DNA from: Candidatus Aminicenantes bacterium UBA647
Lineage (GTDB): Bacteria; Acidobacteriota; Aminicenantia; UBA2199
NCBI GenBank assembly: GCA_002299555.1
Contig: DBOL01000028.1
Location: 1-5,377 of the forward strand
Reading direction: 5' to 3'
DNA: 5,377 nucleotides
In this document: positions 1 to 5,377 of the stretch, in pieces
How positions within the stretch are numbered: the stretch's first letter is position 1
How the letters are laid out: each line of letters begins with the position of its first letter
Position numbers and translations under genes: made by a program
The notes under the pieces: model-generated
Told to the model about the DNA's origin: nothing
Seen by the model: the letters and a program-made list of their open reading frames with translations, nothing else
Databases searched by the model: none

Positions 1-520
1 CTTTAATAACCATACCTGTATCAACAAATGGAGGGACCATTACCTCCATTTCATTACTTAACTTTGCAGGCTTATATGAAGACTGTACTGTTGCCCCTTT
101 CATCGATTGTTCACATTCTACAACTTCAAACTCCATAGTCATCGGAGGAGCGATGTTCATCGGCTTTTCCTCGAAAGATTCCATAGAATAGGTCACACCC
201 TCAACCAGATAAACTATTACATCTCCCAGAAACTCTGAGCTCAGTCCTATCTGTTCATATGTTTCACTATCCATAAAATAATACTGATCTCCATCTTTAT
301 AGGAAAAAGATAATTCTTTTTGATCAAGGACCACACGGTCTATCTTTTCCGCAGACCTGAACCTAAAATCTCTTATTGACATATCATTCAGATCCCTTAT
401 TTTGGTCTGTACAATCGCATTCCCCTTTCCCGGTGTTATGTGCTTCATATCTTCAACACGAAACAACTTGTCCTCCAGACGAATTATCATCCCCTTCCTT
501 ATTTGCGTAGCACTAATCAT
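1..520 (-). CDS. efp: Elongation factor P, 3' end outside window (partial)
   Basis: EF-P binds between the P and E sites of ribosomes stalled on proline-rich stretches and helps peptide bond formation. Translating the minus strand from 520 gives 173 residues with no stop before the window edge. EF-P is usually 185-190 residues, so only about 12-17 are missing. The N-terminal domain carries the loop HITPGKGNA with Lys32 at the tip, the position modified in lysine-type EF-Ps. The middle OB domain shows FMDSETYEQ (82-90) and the C-terminal domain shows KPA (150-152) and VPPFVDTG (162-169). The C-terminal part is divergent: the usual GDTA and ETG motifs are replaced by GATV and SNEM, so this may be a paralogue and not the only EF-P. 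The start at 520 was chosen because GGAGG lies 5 nt upstream. An in-frame ATG at 532 has no such site. It is the second gene after the metalloprotease and overlaps it by 8 nt. Confidence 0.93.
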   Translation of the reverse strand, partial: MISATQIRKGMIIRLEDKLFRVEDMKHITPGKGNAIVQTKIRDLNDMSIRDFRFRSAEKIDRVVLDQKELSFSYKDGDQYYFMDSETYEQIGLSSEFLGDVIVYLVEGVTYSMESFEEKPMNIAPPMTMEFEVVECEQSMKGATVQSSYKPAKLSNEMEVMVPPFVDTGMVIK

Positions 521-1748
521 AATATCCTCCATTGATAAAATTATTCATCACTTTTCTGTTATTAGTCTTCATATAGAACATAGTTTTCCCAAAGTTTCTT
601 ATGAAAAGGTATTGCCCTTCATTTCTTCCCGCAACAAAAGGGTTCCCTTTCACATTACCTTCCTTGTAACTGATCCCGAACGCACTTTCTGTAAAAAGAC
701 GAAAATCGGTAACGAACCTTTCACAGAATTCTTCTTTATCCCATTTCGATTTCCATATAAGCACATAAGAGTCCTCTTTCCTGTAAAGCTTAAAGGTATC
801 TCCGCCCCATCCTGACGCAACGTCTTTATAATTGTTCTTCTCCATAAGCAGTATATTCAGCAAATATTCTCCAATGACCCCTGAATGGTACAATTCATAC
901 CCTTCAGGTTTATAAACCGGTTCTGAATCTACAGGAAGTTCCTTTTTAAGATATTTTTCAGGATGAAGAATTTGTTCAGTTGAGACCGGCGGATCCTTCA
1001 ATATATTATTAACACTTTTCCATTTACCCTTTTTGAAAATATTGAAAACAAATTTCAATCCATTGATATAGGGCATTGTGAGATGATATTTTATAACAGA
1101 TGGCAGATCGTCAAGGTTATGCGAAAATTTAATCGGTGAAAAAGAAAGCAATGCATCTGAATTATATCCGGAAAGGCTGAGCTCCGGTGAGACTGGGAAC
1201 GGGGTGAATTTCTCGGCATATTGCGTCATAAGGAGCATCGCATCCCCTTCAAGAGCTGCTGTAACTGCAAGCTTTCTATCATCGAAATCGGATCGAGTCC
1301 CCAGAAGGTTAGAAATATTATAGTGCTGATCCTGGAGAGCATGTCTGAGCTCATGAACAAATATCAATTGGTAAACCGGATCTGAATTCATATGATCACT
1401 TATGATAATCAACTGCTTGCTCTTCTCATCATAAAGTCCGCCAGCATTGTTCTCCAGCAGCCTTCTTCGAAGTTTGTTTACAGATCTTTCAGATTTTAGA
1501 AATCCCATTAAAGAAAGGAATCGGGTCTCTTTTTCTGAAATCTCGGATGGATAAGTTTTAGCAAAATAATTTCCGAGGTACTCTCTAAATGAGTTGCTGG
1601 ACAGATGCTTGAACTCTACAGAATTCTTAAATTTTAATCGGCCGATCTTCTCAATTCTATTTTCTATTTTCGATACAGGAATACCTGCAGATAAAATCCC
1701 GTACAAAAGAAATGAAAACAAAAGAAAAGCAAAAATTGGTCTCTTCAT
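513..1748 (-). CDS. Secreted zinc metalloprotease-like protein (HELRH, gluzincin type)
   Basis: This is a 411-residue predicted exported protein. The N-terminus (Lys2-Arg3, then hydrophobic residues 5-19, then LSAG) looks like a signal peptide with likely cleavage after Ala21; there is no lipobox cysteine. Residues 132-142 read HELRHALQDQH: His132 and His136 would bind zinc and Glu133 would be the catalytic base. Glu167 in the segment AALEGDA would be the third ligand, as in gluzincins. Two further motifs, PPVSTEQILHPEKY (253-266) and GWGGDTFKLY (313-322), recur from my knowledge in bacterial proteins with HELTHALQDQ motifs, whose substrates are mostly unknown. Here Arg replaces the usual Thr at position 135. 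The start at 1748 is supported by AGGGG 5 nt upstream and by the signal peptide beginning right there. It is the first gene after a strong promoter and overlaps EF-P at its 3' end. The protease fold is a confident call; cell location and substrate are inferred. Confidence 0.85.
   Translation of the reverse strand: MKRPIFAFLLFSFLLYGILSAGIPVSKIENRIEKIGRLKFKNSVEFKHLSSNSFREYLGNYFAKTYPSEISEKETRFLSLMGFLKSERSVNKLRRRLLENNAGGLYDEKSKQLIIISDHMNSDPVYQLIFVHELRHALQDQHYNISNLLGTRSDFDDRKLAVTAALEGDAMLLMTQYAEKFTPFPVSPELSLSGYNSDALLSFSPIKFSHNLDDLPSVIKYHLTMPYINGLKFVFNIFKKGKWKSVNNILKDPPVSTEQILHPEKYLKKELPVDSEPVYKPEGYELYHSGVIGEYLLNILLMEKNNYKDVASGWGGDTFKLYRKEDSYVLIWKSKWDKEEFCERFVTDFRLFTESAFGISYKEGNVKGNPFVAGRNEGQYLFIRNFGKTMFYMKTNNRKVMNNFINGGYYD
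526..530 (-). promoter_or_regulatory. EF-P ribosome binding site inside the protease reading frame
   Basis: GGAGG on the minus strand lies 5 nt before the ATG at 520. It sits in the codons for the Gly-Gly pair near the protease C-terminus, 8-9 codons' worth of bases before both genes have switched over. It decides the EF-P start in favour of 520 over the in-frame ATG at 532, which overlaps the site itself. Ribosomes finishing the protease would cover this site, which suggests coupled translation. Confidence 0.75.
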
Positions 1749-1780
1749 TGATTCCCCTAAGAGTAATTTATAGTGGAAAA

Positions 1781-1809
1781 ATTATAATGTCTGAGGGGTT
1801 AAAAGTCAA
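1781..1809 (-). promoter_or_regulatory. Sigma70-type promoter for the protease-EF-P operon
   Basis: On the minus strand, TTGACT (1809-1804) and TATAAT (1786-1781) are separated by exactly 17 bp. The -10 is a perfect match to the consensus and the -35 matches five of six bases. Transcription should begin near 1774, giving a leader of about 25 nt that contains AGGGG (1758-1754) before the protease ATG at 1748. A leader this short leaves little room for a riboswitch. It is the strongest promoter-like sequence I found in the window. Confidence 0.8.
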
Positions 1810-1820
1810 TCTGCCCTTGA

Positions 1821-1856
1821 GTCCCTTTCTTACTATTCAAGATAGTTGAAAGGGGC
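1821..1856. repeat. Imperfect inverted repeat (hairpin) upstream of protease promoter
   Basis: GTCCCTTTC (1821-1829) pairs with GAAAGGGGC (1848-1856) with one G-T wobble. Inside, ACTAT (1832-1836) pairs with ATAGT (1842-1846), leaving a 5-nt loop TCAAG and a small 2-by-1 bulge. It lies between the thioredoxin-like remnant and the protease promoter, so it could end or slow minus-strand transcription coming from the remnant. Neither strand has a clear T-run after the stem, so I do not call it an intrinsic terminator. It could also be a protein binding site. Confidence 0.5.
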
Positions 1857-1868
1857 ATCTTCCGTCAT

Positions 1869-2003
1869 TCAATTGATGATCTTCATCTTCGGCTTCAGTT
1901 CCCGACACACATTACACCCCTCTGTTGAAACGTAAATGAGTATTGCAGGAGAATCATTTATCTGTTTTTCAATATCTTCAATTGTTCTGACCATTTCTTC
2001 CAT
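1869..2003 (-). pseudogene. Thioredoxin-like gene remnant with CNVC motif
   Basis: The minus strand from ATG at 2003 encodes 44 residues and then TGA. The sequence includes IEDIEKQINDSPAILIYVS (8-26), then the CxxC motif Cys30-Asn-Val-Cys33, then RELKPKM. This matches the helix-strand-CxxC-helix start of small thioredoxin-fold proteins, in which YFSxxxCxVCxxLKPK is a common pattern. A complete domain needs about 100 residues; here the part after the active-site helix, including the cis-proline, is missing. Past the TGA the same frame continues for 11 codons (MTEDAPFNYLE) to a TAG, and neither other frame restores a thioredoxin. It therefore looks like a decayed or 3'-deleted gene. No good Shine-Dalgarno precedes it; a TATAAT lies upstream at 2027-2022 but without a convincing -35. 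A functional 44-residue redox peptide is possible but less likely. Confidence 0.6.
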
Positions 2004-2013
2004 AAGATTGTTT

Positions 2014-2047
2014 CCATATTAATTATACAATGTATGAAAAAATATGG
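2014..2047. repeat. Nested, almost concentric inverted repeat
   Basis: An outer perfect 7-bp inverted repeat, CCATATT (2014-2020) and AATATGG (2041-2047), encloses an inner one, ATACA-A-TGTAT (2025-2035). Their centres are within half a base of each other. The inner palindrome overlaps the TATAAT (2022-2027) upstream of the thioredoxin-like remnant and lies about 70 bp upstream of the -10 of the plus-strand operon. This arrangement fits an operator for a dimeric repressor, but the stretch is AT-rich and short repeats arise there by chance. Confidence 0.35.
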
Positions 2048-2100
2048 GTATGTAATATTAAAAAAAGCAGTAATTCCATGTAATACAAAATCTAACAATA

Positions 2101-2129
2101 TTGAATTAGTAAGGAAATTGGTATAAAAT
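2101..2129 (+). promoter_or_regulatory. Predicted promoter giving a leaderless transcript for the plus-strand operon
   Basis: TTGAAT (2101-2106) and TAAAAT (2124-2129) are 17 bp apart; the -35 matches four and the -10 five of six consensus bases. The start of transcription would fall at about 2136-2137, exactly at the ATG at 2137. An alternative -10, TATAAA at 2122-2127, gives a leader of only about three bases. Either way there is no room for a ribosome binding site, and none is present. Confidence 0.5.
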
Positions 2130-2136
2130 CGGTTTA

Positions 2137-2883
2137 ATGAAAGAGAATAATACAGGGTTCATAGGCGGACAGAAAGATATCCTGGATGAAAAGAAAAGCG
2201 CTTTCACAAAGTACAAAGAAATCTTCCCCGGTAAAGTCTCTTTTTTCTACTTCCTCAAATATGAACTTATAATAACTCTCTTTACCTCTTTTCCGGGTGC
2301 AGCAGGATTTGTGTTAAGAAAGATCTTCTTTAAGAAGCTATTCGGTAAAACAGGGAAAGGGGTCGTATTCGGAAGAAACATGACGATCCGTCATCCAAAA
2401 AAAATCTCTATCGGAGATAATGTTGTATTCGATGATAATTCTGTGATCGATGCAAAAGGAAAAGGAAATAAAGGTATAGTAATAGGAAATAATGTTCTGA
2501 TAGGCAGAAACTCTGTGATCTCCTGCAAGGGCGGAGATATTCAAATTGACGATTATTCTAACATCGGCCCTGACAATATAATAATTTCTGAAAGTTCAAT
2601 AACTATCGGGAAATATGTTTTCACTTCCGGAAAACTTTATATGATCGCAGGTGGGAATCATAGTATTGATAGAAAAGATATCCCGATCTGGAAACAACCC
2701 TCCACCTCAAAAGGGGGGATCATTATCGAAGATGATGTCTGGGTTGGTGCTTCCTCAACAATACTGGACGGAGTAAAGATTGGGACAGGTGCAGTAATAG
2801 GAGCCGCAACACTCGTACATAAAAGGATAAAACCATACACAGTGTCACTCGGAGTTCCAGCACAACTTGTGAAAAAGAGATAG
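2137..2883 (+). CDS. Hexapeptide-repeat O-acyltransferase (WbbJ/WcaF-like)
   Basis: The 248-residue product belongs to the left-handed beta-helix acyltransferases, which typically move an acetyl group from acetyl-CoA to a sugar hydroxyl of a surface polysaccharide. Residues 31-68 form a partly hydrophobic helical lead-in of the kind seen in LPS and capsule acetyltransferases. From about 75 to 160 there are hexapeptide-type turns such as ISIGDN, IVIGNN, IQIDDY and ITIGKY. The loop GGNHSID (172-178) carries His175, the likely catalytic base. The coil from 196 (IIEDDVWVGASSTIL) to the C-terminal GVPAQLVKKR is the usual acetyl-CoA binding end. The length is complete. The start at 2137 has no Shine-Dalgarno site; the next in-frame ATG (residue 82) would cut into the helix, so a leaderless start is likely. 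It begins the three-gene operon. Substrate unknown. Confidence 0.88.
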   Translation: MKENNTGFIGGQKDILDEKKSAFTKYKEIFPGKVSFFYFLKYELIITLFTSFPGAAGFVLRKIFFKKLFGKTGKGVVFGRNMTIRHPKKISIGDNVVFDDNSVIDAKGKGNKGIVIGNNVLIGRNSVISCKGGDIQIDDYSNIGPDNIIISESSITIGKYVFTSGKLYMIAGGNHSIDRKDIPIWKQPSTSKGGIIIEDDVWVGASSTILDGVKIGTGAVIGAATLVHKRIKPYTVSLGVPAQLVKKR

Positions 2884-2902
2884 ATTCAGAAAGGAGCATT
2901 CA

Positions 2903-4396
2903 ATGGGTAAGATCATTAGAGATATTGGGAAAGCTGAAAAAGAGAACTTTGAACTCATTATTACAGGAGGCGGGATCTACGGGATCATGCTTCTTCTGGA
3001 AGCATCCAGAAGAAATATAAAAACCTTATTACTTGAAAAGAATGACTTTGGAGGCGCCACCACACTTAATCATCTGAAAACAGTACATGGCGGACTGAGA
3101 TATCTTCAATCATTGGACCTGGTAAGGTTTCGTGAATCAGTTAATGAAAGGAAATGGTTTGTTAAATATTTCCCTGAATATGTCAGCCCAATGTCCTGCA
3201 TAATGCCTCTTTACGGGAACGGCCTGAAAAGAAATAGTGTGATGAGGGGTGCCCTGATGCTTAATGACCTGTTCTCAATTAACAGGAATATGGGGATCAC
3301 AAAAGACAAAAAACTTCCGGGCGGAAAAATACTCTCCAGGGAAAAAACAGTCGAAATGTTCGAAGGAGTTGATACGAAAGGGCTTAAAGGGAGCGCACTC
3401 TGGTTCGATGCAAATATTGAGGAATTCCAGAGGCTTATCATGTCTGTTCTTCGCAAAAGTGTGGACCTGGGATCAGTTCCTCTCAACTATGTTGAGGTTA
3501 AAGAACTCAAAACCGAAAATAATAAAGTAAAGGGTGTGAAATGTGTAGATGTTGAAAATGGGGAAAAAATTACATTCTCCGGTGACGTTGTTATCAATGC
3601 AGGTGGTCCCTGGAGCAGAGAAATATCCACAAATTTCGACAAAGACTTTCCTGAATTGTTTAAAAAAAACCTGATGTTATGGAATATATTATTCGACAGG
3701 AAAGCCCTTTCAGATTGTGCACTGGGCTTAACCCCGAAAAGAGGCCATGGACATACTTATTTCTTCCACCCCTGGAAAGGACGGTTACTTGTCGGAACAG
3801 GTGAGATCGTAGTGGATGATATAAAAAATAATGTGAAGGTTCCGGGAAAAGAGATCAATAAGTTCATCGATGATATGAACACTGCAATACCCGGAATTGA
3901 TCTGAAGAAGAAGGATATATTGAAGATCTATGCAGGTATCCTCCCGGCTTCAGAATCGGGGAAACTTTCAAAAAAGCCTGTAACTATTGATCACTCCACC
4001 AATGGAGGGCCGGCCGGATTATATAGTATTACCGGGGTAAAATTCACAACATCAAGACTTGTTGCCGATAAAACCATTAAAAAAATATTCCCTGACAGGA
4101 AACCTTCAGGCTACGAATCGATCTTTAATATTGAAGAAGATCATGGTGATATTTCATTTAAATATGATCAGAATGTCAATGAGGAAAGCTTGATCAAACT
4201 GAAAAAAATAGTTGAGGAAGAATCTGTGCTTCACCTTTCAGATCTTATCCTCCGGAGGACAAGCCTTGGTGAAAATCCAAAGAGAGCTCTTGATTCAATT
4301 GAAAAATTGAGACCTATTTTCACCGGAGATAAAAAATGGTGGGCTAAGGAGAAGAGTGATACTGAAAAACTTCTGAAGATGGAGAACAACGAATGA
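2903..4396 (+). CDS. GlpD-family FAD-dependent dehydrogenase, substrate uncertain
   Basis: This 497-residue protein matches aerobic glycerol-3-phosphate dehydrogenase (about 500 residues) along its whole length. GGGIYG (22-27) and Glu45 form the FAD-binding Rossmann motif. HGGLRYL (62-68) is the GlpD signature, NAGGPW (232-237) is the second FAD contact, and GVKFTTSR (378-385) matches GlpD GGKLTTYR. The segment HLSDLILRRTSLG (444-456) is the C-terminal DAO_C domain. From memory of E. coli GlpD, Arg54, Tyr55 and Lys354 are kept as Arg66, Tyr67 and Lys380. Arg317 of the YSGVRPL motif is Leu347 here (YAGILPA), and Arg332 also seems absent. The KGSH motif is missing too (LWNILF). It may therefore oxidise another polyol phosphate or a glycerol-phosphate-linked compound and pass electrons to quinone at the membrane. 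AAGGAG lies 6 nt before the ATG. It follows the acyltransferase by 19 nt and overlaps the next gene by 4 nt. Confidence 0.85.
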   Translation: MGKIIRDIGKAEKENFELIITGGGIYGIMLLLEASRRNIKTLLLEKNDFGGATTLNHLKTVHGGLRYLQSLDLVRFRESVNERKWFVKYFPEYVSPMSCIMPLYGNGLKRNSVMRGALMLNDLFSINRNMGITKDKKLPGGKILSREKTVEMFEGVDTKGLKGSALWFDANIEEFQRLIMSVLRKSVDLGSVPLNYVEVKELKTENNKVKGVKCVDVENGEKITFSGDVVINAGGPWSREISTNFDKDFPELFKKNLMLWNILFDRKALSDCALGLTPKRGHGHTYFFHPWKGRLLVGTGEIVVDDIKNNVKVPGKEINKFIDDMNTAIPGIDLKKKDILKIYAGILPASESGKLSKKPVTIDHSTNGGPAGLYSITGVKFTTSRLVADKTIKKIFPDRKPSGYESIFNIEEDHGDISFKYDQNVNEESLIKLKKIVEEESVLHLSDLILRRTSLGENPKRALDSIEKLRPIFTGDKKWWAKEKSDTEKLLKMENNE

Positions 4397-5376
4397 AAAA
4401 AGTATTTGTAACAGGCGCAACAGGGTTTACAGGAAGCTACTTATGCAAGGCTCTTGTTGAAAAAAAATATGATGTTACTGCACTTGTAAGAGAAGGGAAG
4501 GAGATAAAGAAACTTGAAAAACTCGGTGTGAAAAAGATAACAGGAGATCTCGCAGACCCCGATTCATTAAAAGGTAAACTAAAGGGATTTGATGTAGTTT
4601 TCCATATTGCTGCGTTATATAGAATTGAGGGGGTTTCAAAAGACCTCTTTACAAAAGTTAATGCAGAAGGTACCCGGGCTCTCCTTAAAGAATCGGTTGA
4701 GAGCAAAGTCAAAAGATTTGTCCACTGCAGCACGGTGGGAGTTCAAGGTGAAATAAAAAATCCTCCGGCAACGGAAGATGCGCCCTACTCTCCCGGTGAT
4801 CACTACCAGGAGTCAAAACTTGAGGGCGAAAAGATTGCTCTTGAATATTTCAAGAGCGGGAAGATAAATGGAGTTGTTGTAAGGCCTGTCGGTATCTATG
4901 GACCGGGTGATACCCGCTTTCTTAAATTATTCAGGCATATTTACAGAGGCAACTTCAAAATGATCGGAAAGGGTAAAGCACTCTATCATCTCACATTCGT
5001 TGAAGATCTGGTTGATGGAATTATCCTTGCAGGTCAAAAAAATAAGATCAATGGTGAGATATATACATTGGGCGGCAATGAATTTCTCCCCCTCGATGAA
5101 CTGGTCACACTTATAGGGAAAGTGCTTGATAAAAAAGTTTCAGGATTAAAGATACCACTGGCTCCCGTATATATCGCTTCGTGGATGTGTGAAATGATAT
5201 GCAGGCCGCTCAGGATAGAGCCTCCCCTTTTCAGACGAAGACTTGATTTTTTTACAAAAGACAGAGCTTTTGATATTTCCAAGGCCAGGAAAGAATTGGG
5301 ATACTCACCGAAAGTCCCTCTCGTGGAGGGATTGAAAAGAACTGCAGAGTGGTATAAGAAGGAGGATCTTCTTTAG
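4393..5376 (+). CDS. Extended SDR: NAD(P)-dependent epimerase/dehydratase or reductase
   Basis: This 327-residue protein is an extended short-chain dehydrogenase/reductase. TGATGFTG (7-14) is the dinucleotide-binding motif, and GDL (51-53) and HIAA (71-74) are the usual adenine and NAD contacts. Ser113 in CSTVG, Tyr138 and Lys142 (YQESK) form the catalytic triad. RPVGIYGPGD (164-173) is the conserved substrate-domain entry and HLTFVEDLVDGI (199-210) is also typical. The C-terminus (SKARKELGYSPKVPLVEGL, 296-314) resembles the group that includes dihydroflavonol-reductase-like, HpnA-like and 3-beta-hydroxysteroid-dehydrogenase-like proteins. The family can epimerise or dehydrate nucleotide sugars or reduce ketones, so the reaction is not settled. 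The ATG overlaps the upstream stop as ATGA; GGAG is 8 nt upstream. The stop is one base before the window end, so any further operon genes are out of view. Confidence 0.88.
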   Translation: MKKVFVTGATGFTGSYLCKALVEKKYDVTALVREGKEIKKLEKLGVKKITGDLADPDSLKGKLKGFDVVFHIAALYRIEGVSKDLFTKVNAEGTRALLKESVESKVKRFVHCSTVGVQGEIKNPPATEDAPYSPGDHYQESKLEGEKIALEYFKSGKINGVVVRPVGIYGPGDTRFLKLFRHIYRGNFKMIGKGKALYHLTFVEDLVDGIILAGQKNKINGEIYTLGGNEFLPLDELVTLIGKVLDKKVSGLKIPLAPVYIASWMCEMICRPLRIEPPLFRRRLDFFTKDRAFDISKARKELGYSPKVPLVEGLKRTAEWYKKEDLL

Positions 5377-5377
5377 A

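Noticed and set aside
530..532. Alternative EF-P start four codons upstream
   Set aside because: This ATG is in frame but has no Shine-Dalgarno site, while the ATG at 520 has GGAGG at ideal spacing and gives the normal EF-P N-terminus.
402..815. Plus-strand open frame of 137 codons
   Set aside because: It lies antisense to the well-supported EF-P and protease genes, has no recognisable domain, and its codons mirror the opposite strand.
1816..1856. Pseudoknot between the hairpin loop TCAAG (1837-1841) and CTTGA (1816-1820)
   Set aside because: The five bases are complementary, but pairing would need to span the whole stem with no linker bases, which is not sterically possible unless the stem is largely opened.
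1821..1856. Intrinsic terminator
   Set aside because: The stem is good, but there is no T-run directly after it on either strand.
2338..2840. Minus-strand frames inside the acyltransferase (2338-2544, 2658-2840)
   Set aside because: They run opposite to hexapeptide repeats with clear family motifs, and have no features of their own.
3211..3530. Open frames on both strands inside the dehydrogenase (3211-3486 minus, 3264-3530 plus)
   Set aside because: They overlap the strongly conserved GlpD-like frame, have no recognisable motif and no supporting ribosome binding site.
4437..5282. Minus-strand frames inside the SDR gene (4437-4733 and 5034-5282)
   Set aside because: Both are shadows of the SDR coding sequence, whose motifs run through these regions.

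Overview
The window is an AT-rich bacterial chromosomal segment with two divergent transcription units. The evidence for bacteria is an EF-P gene, sigma70-type promoters and strong GGAG-type Shine-Dalgarno sites. Nothing seen fixes the phylum. The mix of a divergent EF-P with a secreted metalloprotease of the HELxHALQDQ type would fit an uncultured or little-studied lineage, but that is inference. No mobile element, CRISPR array, tRNA or rRNA was recognised.

Left part, minus strand (1-1809): a near-consensus promoter (TTGACT, 17 bp, TATAAT) reads into a secreted gluzincin-like metalloprotease (513-1748). The protease stop codon overlaps the start of an elongation factor P gene that runs off the left edge of the window (1-520). 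The ribosome binding site of EF-P lies inside the last protease codons, so the two genes are probably translationally coupled.

Middle (1749-2136): this 388-base stretch has no complete gene but is not empty. It holds the protease promoter, a 36-base hairpin, a 44-codon minus-strand remnant of a thioredoxin-like gene that keeps its CxxC motif, a nearly concentric inverted repeat, and a plus-strand promoter placed so close to the next ATG that the transcript should be leaderless.

Right part, plus strand (2137-5376): a compact three-gene operon. It encodes a hexapeptide-repeat O-acyltransferase (WbbJ/WcaF-like), a GlpD-family FAD-dependent dehydrogenase, and an extended SDR (NAD-dependent epimerase/dehydratase/reductase). 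The gaps are 19 nt and then a 4-nt ATGA overlap. The genes could together make or modify a cell-envelope glycan or lipid. The dehydrogenase keeps the FAD and part of the substrate site of GlpD but lacks two arginines that face the substrate phosphate in the E. coli enzyme, so its substrate may not be glycerol 3-phosphate. This operon is the best candidate here for an undescribed pathway, although every gene in it belongs to a known superfamily.
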